From: Rhodococcus sp. 06-462-5
GTDB lineage: Bacteria; Actinomycetota; Actinomycetes; Mycobacteriales; Mycobacteriaceae
NCBI RefSeq assembly: GCF_002258315.1
Contig: NZ_NOYD01000053.1
Span: forward strand, 1-64,000
DNA: 64,000 nucleotides
Reading direction: 5' to 3'
A model generated the notes under the pieces. The model saw only the letters and a list, made by a program, of their open reading frames with translations, was not told the origin of the DNA and made no database searches. The number at the start of each line of letters is the position of its first letter. Position 1 is the stretch's first letter. Both the position numbers and the translations under genes were made by a program. Shown here piece by piece: positions 1-11,000 of this stretch.

Positions 1-2092
1 ACGACACCAGGTAGACGAACGTCACGCGTTCGCGGGCGATGGTGTCGAGGAGGTAGAACGGGTCCCGCTCGCCGCCGTCTTTCGCGACGACGACGCGGCC
101 CCCGCACACCAGTGGCAGCAGGATCTCGTTGATCGAGATGTCGAATGCCAACGGTGCCTTGAACAGTGCCGCGTCGTCCGCGCCGAAGCCGAGGATGTCC
201 GTCCGCTGCCAGTTCAGGCGTTCGGAGATCGCGCCGTGTCGAATCATGGCACCCTTGGGTCGGCCGGTGGATCCCGACGTGAAGATGACGTAGGCCAGCC
301 GATCGGCCGAGATCGCGTCGAACTCGCAGCGGACCGCGGGGTGAGCGAACTGCCAGTCGTCCAGGTTCACGACCGTCTCGTTCGGTACGACGGACGGATC
401 GTCCAGGCACGCCGAATCAGGATGCGAGAGAACGACTCGCGTGCCGGAATCGGTGAGTACGCGTTCTCGGCGGTCCCGTGGCCACGACGGGTCCAACGGT
501 ACGAAAGCGCCGCCGGCTCGCAGGACGGCCAAGAGCGAGATCACCATCTCCGCCGAGCGCGGCATACTCAGGGCCACGACGTCCTCGGCGCGGAGGCCGT
601 TCGCGACGAGTGTGGACGCCAGCTGCTCGACCATCGTGGCGGCACGCTCGTAGGTGATGTGGCGCGTACCGTCGACGATGGCGATGCTGCCGGGACGATC
701 ACGCGCGCGCTCGGCGAACATGTCGGGTACCGGGGTGCGGTCCATCACGGACTCGGTGTCGTTGAACGCGTGGACGATCCGTGATCGGGTCGGCTCGTCG
801 ACCAAGGCCAGTTCGCCGATCGGCCGATCGGGTGCGGCGGCCGTCGCGGCCAGTAGAACGGCCAATGCGTCGAATCGAGTGTCGATATCGGAGGCACACG
901 CGCGGTCCCCTCGCATCTGAACCGTGACGGGCGCGGACGGCCCGATGCAGGTCAGGACGAACTCGAGATCGTTGAACGGCCCCACGCTGAGCGCCTGTCC
1001 CGACCAGCCGACCCCGTGCGAATCCACCTCCCCGACAATGATGTTCGCGCCAGGACCGAACGAGCGTCCGATTGCGTTCGGCTGAACCTGTGCGCGATCG
1101 CGGATCATGTCTTCGCCGCGGTACCGGCGGTGGGGGTGCGATTCGGCGAGCGAACTCCTGATCTTTCGTGCGACGTCGCCGACGCTGTCGAGCGGCTCGA
1201 CACGCACCGTCAACGGATGAGTCGTCGAGACGGTGCACGGCTCGGAACGCAACACGTCCGTGGTCCGTGCGGAGGTCGGCACCGTCAGGGTCACGTCTCG
1301 TTCTCCCGACCAGCGGTGGACGAACGCCGCGTAGACGGCGAGATAGACGTGAGACGGCCGTACACAGGCGGATTCGGCGAGGTCGCCCAGCGCGCCGACC
1401 ACGTCGGCGGGCAGGTCCGCTCGTCGCTCGTACACCGACCCGGTGGGGGCTGCCGGCATCGGCAGCAACGTGATCGGAGGTGCCGCCGCTGCGAGTCGCG
1501 TCCGCCAGAACTCGCGGTCGTGCAGGAACTGCTCGGACTCCCGGTACGAAACATCCTCGGCCACAGCACTGTCGGCGAGCCACGGGCTGCAGTCCGAGTC
1601 GCCGTTGACGTACGTGTCGGTGACGGCGGTCGCGAGCATCACCGCACCCGCAGCGTCGAGAACGATGTGGTGTGCACGGAAATACCACACGTGATCGTTC
1701 TCGCTCGACACCAGTACCGAGCTCATCAGCTGATCGAATTCGAGATCCAGTGGGGTGCTCAGATCCTTCGCGGCGAGGACGGCCGTCGTCGCTACTGCAT
1801 CCTGTCCACGTCCGTCGACCAGCGTGGTGACGATTCGAGCGTCCGACGAGATGCGGACGGGCCTGCCGTCGTCGTCGGTCGTGAAGCGGGACCGTCCGCC
1901 TCGGTAACGGTCGAGGACCGAGTCGATGGACGTGAGCAGTCGTTCGACGTCGAGATCCGAGGGAAAGGAGATCTCGAAGCCGATGTTGAATGCGGCGCTG
2001 TTCGGGTCGGCCTGGTGCGCTATCCACATGTCCGTTTGCGCCGCGGACAGTGTCGTGCCGACCGAACGAGCTGCGTAGGTGGTGTCATGCAC
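1..2092 (-). CDS. Nonribosomal peptide synthetase, 5' part (condensation + start of adenylation domain), runs off the left edge
   Basis: About 697 N-terminal residues are visible; the rest lies beyond base 1. I start it at the GTG at 2092 because the frame opens straight into condensation-domain sequence (TLSAAQTDMW) and a GGAG lies 9 bases upstream. It overlaps the end of the preceding NRPS gene by 8 bases, so translation is probably coupled. Residues about 15-430 form a condensation domain with the active-site motif HHIVLDA near residue 138 (Ala where Gly is usual). The adenylation domain follows, with its core motif AYVIFTSGSTGRPKG near residue 598. The first four specificity positions I can read are D-I-N-Y, the same as in module 1 of the upstream NRPS, which suggests formyl-hydroxyornithine. 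Carrier, thioesterase and later modules cannot be seen. It is probably the fourth module of one assembly line, acting after the trimodular protein. Confidence 0.9.
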   Translation of the reverse strand, partial: MHDTTYAARSVGTTLSAAQTDMWIAHQADPNSAAFNIGFEISFPSDLDVERLLTSIDSVLDRYRGGRSRFTTDDDGRPVRISSDARIVTTLVDGRGQDAVATTAVLAAKDLSTPLDLEFDQLMSSVLVSSENDHVWYFRAHHIVLDAAGAVMLATAVTDTYVNGDSDCSPWLADSAVAEDVSYRESEQFLHDREFWRTRLAAAAPPITLLPMPAAPTGSVYERRADLPADVVGALGDLAESACVRPSHVYLAVYAAFVHRWSGERDVTLTVPTSARTTDVLRSEPCTVSTTHPLTVRVEPLDSVGDVARKIRSSLAESHPHRRYRGEDMIRDRAQVQPNAIGRSFGPGANIIVGEVDSHGVGWSGQALSVGPFNDLEFVLTCIGPSAPVTVQMRGDRACASDIDTRFDALAVLLAATAAAPDRPIGELALVDEPTRSRIVHAFNDTESVMDRTPVPDMFAERARDRPGSIAIVDGTRHITYERAATMVEQLASTLVANGLRAEDVVALSMPRSAEMVISLLAVLRAGGAFVPLDPSWPRDRRERVLTDSGTRVVLSHPDSACLDDPSVVPNETVVNLDDWQFAHPAVRCEFDAISADRLAYVIFTSGSTGRPKGAMIRHGAISERLNWQRTDILGFGADDAALFKAPLAFDISINEILLPLVCGGRVVVAKDGGERDPFYLLDTIARERVTFVYLVS

Positions 2093-5000
2093 GGAGTTGA
2101 ACTCCTTCGTCGGAGGTCGGGCGGTGGTGCGAGCGGATGTCCTCGGGCGACCGGCCTGCGGCTACGGCAGCCACGGCTGCGGCGAGGTCCTGCGCTGTGG
2201 TGTCGTCGCCGATCAGTGCGTGGACCGTCACCTCGACCTGCGGGCCGTCGGACGAGGTCACTGCCTCGATGCGGTATCCCCGTCCCGAGAACGTGTCGAG
2301 AGGTTCGGCCGATGGTCCGTCCGGCGGCACGATACGGGCGCGCCACAACGTCTTTCGACGTGTGTCGATCGCCAACCGCAGCCCTTCGTTGCGTTCCCGT
2401 AGCGACCGTTCGATCTCGACGAGGTCGTCGGCGGACAACGGGCGAGCGACGGGTGTGCTGACGGTGTGCAGGTGTTCGACGATCCCGGCGTTCTTCGCAG
2501 CGCGTACGCCGATGGGCAGTGGCACCGGGGTGCCCGGGGCCGACGCCGTCGTGCGTGCGGGGGAGCGGTGCTGCTCGGAATCGCCGCACCGCCGGGCGAT
2601 GTGGGCCAACGTGCGGAGCTCGAACACCTCGCGGACGGTGAACGTCAGCCCCGCTCGAGTGGCCTTCGCGGCGAGCAGAACCGCGCTGATGCTGTCGCCG
2701 CCCGATCGGAAGAAATCGTCGTCGAGGCCGATGGACAGCCCCAGATCGTTCTCGGCGATGTTCAACAGTGCGCGTTCGGCATCGGTATCGGGTGCGCGAC
2801 GCGCACGAGCGTCGAGTGCCGGCTTCGGAAGCGCGCGGCGATCGAGCTTGCCGTTGACGGTGACCGGCAGTGCATCGAGCTGGACGATCGCAGCCGGAAC
2901 CATGTGCTCGGGCAGACGCCGGCGAAGCCGATCGTCGATGTCGACGGGCAGAGAACCGGATACGCGAGCTACCACGTACGCGACGATCGAACCGTCGCGC
3001 ACCACGGCGACGGCGGTCTCGATGTCGGGGTATTCGTCGGTGATGGCGGCGGCAACCTCACCGAGCTCCACCCGCTGGCCGCGAATCTTGATCTGGTCGT
3101 CGGCTCGTCCCAGAAATTCGATGTCGCCGCTGCGCCGCCACCGGGCGATGTCACCCGTGCGGTAGAGACGATCACCCGGTGACCCGTGTGGATCGGCTAC
3201 GAATCGCGATGCGGTGAGGGACGGGCGCCGGTGATACCCCTGCGCGAGTTGTATCCCCGCGATGTACAGATCTCCCGCCACACCGAGAGGAACCGGCCGA
3301 AGGTGAGAGTCCAGAATGCGAATAGCCGTGTTGTGCACGGGCTTTCCGAGCGGGACCGAGGATCGGGGGTCCACGTCGGCGACGGTGTAGGCGGTCACGT
3401 CGATCGCGGCCTCGGTAGGGCCGTACAGATTCTCCAGGCGTGCGCCGGGGAGAGCTTCCCGAGCCCGACGTGCCAGATCCGGGAGCAATGCTTCTCCGCT
3501 GCAGATGATCCGACGAAGCGAGGTGCACGCGGACGCATCGGTGGCCGCGAGAAACGCGTCGAGCATGGGCGGGACGAAGTGAATCGTGGTCACCGATTCT
3601 TCTCGCACCACCCGGCCGATGTACTGCGGGTCACGATGCCCATCGGGCTCGGCCACCACGGTCGTTGCACCGACAGTGGCGGCGAGGAAGAATTCCCACA
3701 CCGACACGTCGAAGCCCGCGGGAGTCTTCTGCAGAACCACGTCGTCGTGGCCGAGCCGGTACTCGTCCTGCATCCATCGAAGGTGACCGACGATGGCCCG
3801 ATGTGTGTTGACAACGCCTTTCGGGCGCCCGGTCGACCCCGAGGTGTAGATGACGTAGGCGGCATCGTCGGGTGCCGGGCGAACCGGTGTCGTCGACGGC
3901 ACCGCGGTCGAGGCGTCGAGCGGGTCCACCACCGGTGTTGTGCCACCGGCGAACCCGACGTCGCCGGGTCGGCCCACGATCGCGATAGGCCGAGCATCCT
4001 CGACGGTGAAGCGAAGCCGGTCTTCGGGGTAGCTCGTGTCCAGAGGAAGATACGCTGCCCCGGAACGGATCACAGCCATGATCGAGACCATCAGTTCGAG
4101 CGAGCGGGGAACGGCGACGGCGATCACCGACCCGGGCCGCGCTCCGATCTCGGTCAGTCGACGAGCGAGAGCCTCGCTGCGATCGGTCAGTTCACGGAAG
4201 GTCAGGTCGTTCCCGGCGAAGCGAACTGCTACCGCGTCCGGACGGTGTGTTGCACCGTTGTCGAGCAGGTCGATCAGGGTGGCGTCGTCGGTCGGGAACG
4301 CCGTATCGTTCCATCGCGCGACGGCGTCTGCTTCGGCGGTCGACGGACCGCCCAACTCTGCGATCGAGATCGCTGGATCGGTTGCCAGAGCGGTGGCGTT
4401 GTCCACCAGCCGTTCCAGCAGAGCGAGGGCAGTGTCGTCGTCGAACACGTCCGTGGCGTAGTCGATCGTCACGCCGAGGCCATCGACGCTCTCGACGAAC
4501 TCCACGAGCACGTCGAATTTGGCGGTGCGAGTCGACACGGCTTCCGGTTCCAGCACCGAATCTCCCAGTGTCAGTTCGGAAGACCTCCGCGGTGGCACCT
4601 GGTGCACCACCATCACGTCGAACAGTGACTCGGAGCCGGATGCGGCGACCACTCGCTCGAACGGCACATGAGCGAGGTCGTATGCGTTCAGCGTCGCGCC
4701 GCGCACACGGTCGACGACGGTGCGAAGGCTCGGCGATCCGGACAGGTCGACGCGGAGGATGACGGTGTTGAGGAAGTAACCGATGGTGTCAGGAGCGCCG
4801 GCGCGGGTGGATACCGGCAGACCGATGCAGACGTCGTCGCCTGCCCCACTGCCGGCGAGAGTCACTGCAACCACGGCCGAGGTGAGCATCGGCATCGTCG
4901 TACCGGTCCGTACCGCAACGGACTTCAGGCCCGCAGCTGCGCTCCGAGGCAGGTACCGCTGCACGCTGCCGGCCGTTCGGGTGTCAGTTCGGCGGGCTCG

Positions 5001-8000
5001 TCCGGACCGATCGCGGGGTAGTTCGGTCGATTCGGGTGCCCCGCGCAGTATCCGCATCCACGAGTCGATTCCGGAATGGACGTCTACGGGTTCGTCGACA
5101 TCTGCGTACTGGGTGGCGTCGGCGTGCCATCGGGGACGGTGTCCCGCCGAGCGCTCCGCGTACGCGAACGTCAGGTCGTCGAGCAGCACATCGCGTGACC
5201 ACTCGTCGAATGCGATGTGGTGCAGCACGATCACGAAGTGCTCGGGGGTGGCGAATGCGCGGATCGGGATGTCGCTACCGAGGTCGAACGCCGTCCTCAC
5301 GACGTCGGTGACGCTCTCCTCGGTGGAGACCATGATGGTGTCGGGTACCGGGAGGATCCTCGCCGTGGGCTCCCCGGCCGGACTCGGATACACCGTCCTG
5401 AGAATCTCGTGCCGCTCGACCACGTCGCGCAGCGCTGCGGCGAGTGCCCCGGTGTCGACCGGTGCGGATCTGCGCCACACGAGTGGAACGTTGTAGGTCG
5501 CTCCGGCTCCACGGACGTTCCAGTCCATCCACATCCGGAACTGGCCCGGCGTGAGCATCGATCGATCACGACGGGCACCGTTGTCGATCATCCGGGTCTC
5601 GCACGGCGACGAGGACTCACACAATCGGGCCACGGCGTGCACGGTCGGCTCGGACATGAACCCGCCCAGAGGAATCCGAACTCCCAGCTCGCGGCGGATT
5701 CGGCCGAGTACGGCGATGGCACCCATCGAGTTACCGCCCGCGGCCAGGAAGTCGGTGGTGCGGCCGCCGCCGCGGATGCCCAGTGCGTCGGCGAACGCCG
5801 CCGCCACCGCCCTTTCGGTCTCGGTTCGTGCAGGCTCGTCGGCGACCTCGACCCGAGCCGGGTCGGGTAACGCACGCCGGTCGAGCTTTCCGTTCGACGT
5901 GGTCGGAAGCGAACCGAGTCGCACGTACGTGGCTGGAATCATGTGTCGCGGAAGCGTGGTAGCCAACGATCGAACGACGTCGGCGTCGGAGAGATCGGCG
6001 CTCGGCCCGACGACGACGTACGCGATCAGCGAGCCGCCCCGAACGAGCACCGCAGCATTGTCGACACCGGGCACGGTCACCAACGCGTCCACGATCTCGC
6101 CGAGTTCGACCCGCATACCGTTCAACTTGACCTGGTCGTCGTCACGTCCGAGGTACACCAATTCACCTGTGGCCGACCAGAGGGCGCGGTCGCCTGTGCG
6201 GTACAGCCTGCGTCCGTCTCCGGCCGTCGGGTCGGCGACGAACCGCCCGGCGGTCAGTGCAGGCGCACCGGTGTAACCACGCGCCAGCTGAACGCCACCG
6301 AGGTAGAGATCGCCGGGCGCGCCGGGCGGAACCGGTCGCAGTGCATGATCGAGGACGTACGTGCCGGTATTTCTCACCGGCGTTCCGATCGGCACCGACG
6401 CGCTCTCGTCCTCGCGGCGAACCCGGTGTGCGGTGACGTCGACAGCCGCTTCGGTGGGGCCGTAAAGGTTGTCCAACCTGATGTGCGGAAGTGTGTACAG
6501 TGCCCGTCGGGCAGTGTTGCGCGGCAATGCTTCTCCGCTGCAAACGAGCAGACGAAGCGTGGGGTGGGACCCGTTGTCGAGTGCAGTACCGACGAGATAC
6601 TCGGAGAGCATCGACGGAACGAAGTGGGCGATGGTGACCCCGGCATCGTCGATGAGGCGATGAAGATACTCGGGATCGGTGTGACCGTCGGGATCGGCGA
6701 CGACCAGGGTCGCGCCGACGATCAAGGGCAGGAAGAACTCCCACACCGAGACGTCGAACCCGGCAGGCGTCTTCTGCAGGATGCGATCGTCGATTCCGAC
6801 GTCGTATCGATCGCGCATCCATTCCAGTCTGTTCACCGCCGCACGATGAGACACCGCGGTGCCCTTCGGTTTTCCGGTGGAGCCGGAGGTGTAGATCACG
6901 TAGGCCGTGTTGTCCGGTCGCGGCAGTGTACGTACCGGACGGGTGCCGGTGACGGATACGTTCGACGGGTCGAGGACGGGGACGTCGGTGAACGGAAGCG
7001 ATGGTTGGGTGCTGAGAACGACGCGTGGATCGGCGTCCGCGGCAATGTATCTCAGACGCTCCTCGGGCAACCCCGAGTCGAGGGGAAGATAGGCAGCACC
7101 GGCGCGGTGCACGGCCACCAGTGACAGCACCAGCTCGTACGAGCGCGGCACATGAACCCCGACCACGTCGTCCGGTCCGACACCTGCGTCGAGGAGTGCG
7201 CCTGCGAGTGCATCGGCGTCGCGGTCGAGTTGGGCGAAATCGACGGTGCGACCTCGGTGCATCACCGCAACGCGATGCGGGTGCCGGCGGATGGTGTCGG
7301 AAACAAGTTCCGGCAGAACGCATTCAGGTAGTGGGGCATGTTCACCGTGTGCCCAGGTGTCGGCCACGAGACCGGTGACGGAGGGGTCGGTGAGGGTGCG
7401 CCTCGACACCGGGACCGACAGATCGTCCGCAAGTGTGCGGAGAGCATGGGAGAAGCTGCGCGCGTATTGTTCTGCGAGGTCTGCGTCCAGTACGTCGGTT
7501 GCATATTCGACCGAGTACATCATCGACGATCCCCGATCGTCGACGGTGAACGTGATCGGGAACTTGGCAGTCGCGGTGCTCGGTGCCTCGCGGCGACCGG
7601 CCTGTGTTCCCAGCTGCAGGCGGGTGTCCTCGCCGGTGTCGGAGAGCAGGACCGTCATGACCGACGGAACCGTTGTGTCCGAGAGTCCGCACTGCGAGAC
7701 GACGTCCTCGTACGCGAGTGCCTGGTGATCGAAGGCGGAGAGATCCGCGGATCGGACGCCGTGCAGGAATCGATCGAGAGTCTCGTCTCCGACTATCCGG
7801 GTTCGCAATATCAGAGTGTTGAGGAAACATCCGATCGAGGCGTCGAGCGCGGAATCGGTGCGTAACGACACGGGAGCAGCCACCAGGATGTCCGTGGCAC
7901 CGGTCATGGCGGACACCGCAAGTGCGGTGGCCGCGTGGCACATCATGAACAGGCTCACCCCTGCGTCGGCTGCAGCACGGCGGAGAGCATCCGCGTCTGC

Positions 8001-11000
8001 GGACGAGAGTGCGAAGTGAAGCGTCTCGCCGGCGTCACCCACCGCTCCGGTTCCTGCCAGCGGCGACACCGGGGGCTCGGCGAGGGTCCGCTTCCAGTGA
8101 GCGAGCATGCGCGACGCCGTGGAGGTGGGGTCATCGGACGTCCCGAGAAGCTCGTGCGACCAGGAGGCGAAGTCGTCGTATTGCACTGCGAGAGCTGGTA
8201 ACTCGGGCTCGACGCCGTTCGCTCTCGCGTTGTAGGCGGCTGCGAGGTCGGAGCGGAAGACGGATTCGGATCGGTCGTCGGTGGCGACGTGGTGGAACGC
8301 GACGGTGAGGCGGTTGTTCGTTCGGTTCCACCAGGCCCGGACGGGTGGCTCCTCGGTCACGTCGAACACGATCGACTCGGGGGCCGGGGACACATCGGTC
8401 ACCTCGAGGACGGAATCGACCGTGTCGAGAACGACCGGCCGTTCGTGGTCGGGGTAGACGGTTCTGAGTATCGCGTGTCGATTCACCACGTCGAGCAGAG
8501 CTGCGTCGAGTGCCGTGCTGTCGATCGGGCCGTCGAACTGCCACTCGACAGGAACCGTGTACGACGCGCTGTGCGGTGACCACTGATGCAGGGCCAGCAT
8601 TCTGCGTTGTGCGTCGGACAGAACCGGTTCGGACACACCGTCTCTCGGCATGAGCGGCACGGACGCCGGTGTCGCGTCGACGAGCCGGCGCGCCAGCGCT
8701 GCCGGGGTCCGGTGATCGAAGACGGCGCTGATCGGGACGCTCTGACCGGTGCGTCGCGCCAGCGACTGGCCGAGACGCACCGCGAGGAGCGAGTCGCCGC
8801 CGTGGGAGAAGAAGTCGTCGTCCGCGCCTATCCGATCCAGGCCCAACACATCGGCGAACGCACTGCACACCGTCGCTTCACGTGGGGTGGTCGGGGCGCG
8901 GTAGTCTTCGCTCCCGACGAGTTCCGGTTCCTCGAGCGCGCGGCGATCGAGCTTTCCGTTCGCAGTCAGAGGGAACGATTCCAGCAGCAGAACCCCACTC
9001 GGCACCATGTATTCGGGCAGATTGTCCGCGGCCCAGGATCGAATTCGCTGCGCGTTCGTCTCGGCTCCGGCGACGGGGACCACGTATGCAGCAAGGTAGG
9101 CCGAACCAGCGGGCGTGGTGCGCACCGTGACCGCACAGTGGCGCACGTCCGGATGGCCGGCGAGAACCGACTCGACGTCCTCCAGTTCGAGTCTCATCCC
9201 GCGGATCTTGACCTGGTTGTCGACGCGGCCCGCGAACTCGAGGGTGCCCTCAGGCGTCCAGCGTGCCCTGTCGCCGGTGTGGTAGAGACGGCTGCCGTTG
9301 TCGCAGAACGGGTTCGCGATGAAGCGGGCTGCGGTCGACGCGGGGGCGTGAACGTAGCCGCGGCCCAGAAGGTAACCCGCTGCGTACAATTCGCCGTCGG
9401 TCCCGATCGGCAGCGGTCGGAGGTCCTCGCCCAGTACGTACAGCTGCGTGTTCGGGTTCGGGGAACCGATGGAGGTCGCGATACGGTCGGCGGTGTCGGA
9501 ATACACGACGTGCGAGACGCCGATCGTCGCCTCTGCGGGCCCGTACCCGTGGTACAGGGTGGTGTCCAGTTGCTCTCTGAAGCGCGCGAACAGCGAGGGC
9601 GTGAGCACCTCACCGCCGCACCACACGTGCCGCAGTCCTGTCAGCCGCCCCGCGCGGTTCCCAGCGACGGAGGCGTCGATGTCGAGCAGGACGTCGAGCA
9701 TCGACGACACGAGGTAGACGAACGTCACGCTCTCGTTCGCGATCAGGTCGAGCAATCTGTCCGGATCGCGTTCGTCACCGGGTCCTGCGATGACCACCTG
9801 TCCACCGCTGAAGAGCGGAAGCAGGAACTCGTTGACCGAGATATCGAAGGACAGTGGTGCTTTGAACAGGGCAGCGTCGTCGCCCCGAAAGTTCAGCAGT
9901 CGATCCATCTGCCAGTCCATCCGAGCGCAGATCGCGTCGTGACGGATCATCGCCCCCTTGGGCTTACCCGTCGATCCCGACGTGAACATGACGTACGCCA
10001 ACGACGATCCGTGGATGTTCACCTCCGGCATCGTGTTCGCGTGGTGCGCGTGCGCCCAGTTCTCCAGATCGACGGGCACCGATGCGACGGAGTCGAGCCC
10101 ATCGCTGTCGAACCGTATGCACAGGAGGCTGATTCGGGCCTGCGCGGCCACCTCCTCGCGCCTGGCCAGGGGCCACGACGGATCCACCGGTACGAAGGCT
10201 CCGCCCGCTGCCATCACTGCGAGGGCCGCGACGACGGTCTCGGCGGAGCGGGCGATGCCGATGCCGACCGCCTGTTCCGAGGTCAGTCCACGGGCCGACA
10301 ATTCGGTGGCCAACTCGTCGACCCGCCGCTGCAGTTCGGCGTAGGTGATACGGCGGGCACCGTCCACCACCGCAACCGACTTGGAGTGCAGACGTGCAGA
10401 TTCGCGAAACACTGCGGGCACCGTCCGCTCCTGCGTCGGCTCCGCCGTGTCGTTGAACGAGTGCACGAGGGTGTCGTATTCGCTGTCGGACAAAATGTTC
10501 GGCGCCGACACCGGAGTGTCGGAACGAAGGGCGCGCATGAACGACCGGAGCCGATCGCGGTGCACTCGCGCCGAGGACCCCGGACCCCGCACGTCGATCA
10601 CGGTGCCGAGACCCGGTTCGCTCTCGACGGCGAAATCGACGTCGACCACCGGACCCAGGCAGACTCCTCGCATCCGAATCTGCTGATCTCCGAACGAGAT
10701 CGGACTCTTCCAGACCATCATGTTGACACTCGCGCAGTGCGTGGGCGAGCCTGCTGCTCGACCATGAGCGCGTAGTGCGTCGAGTTCGGGGATCAGCGCA
10801 GCGTCGACGTCGGACAGACGGTCGGACGGCTCGATCGTGACGCGCAGCGGATGGGTCCGGGAGAGCATTCCCAGTTGCTCGCGCCGGACGGAGTCGGTCC
10901 GTGTGTGCAGAGCCGTCGACACCGTGACGGTTCGCCGGCCCGACACTCGGTACACGTACGCCAGGACTGCCGCGGTCAGCGTGCGCGCGTCGGCGGGCAG

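Noticed and set aside
699..2027. Open frame of 442 codons on the minus strand rich in Arg
   Set aside because: It is a shadow of the NRPS condensation/adenylation frame, which reads TLSAAQTDMW and HHIVLDA in another phase and starts at 2092.
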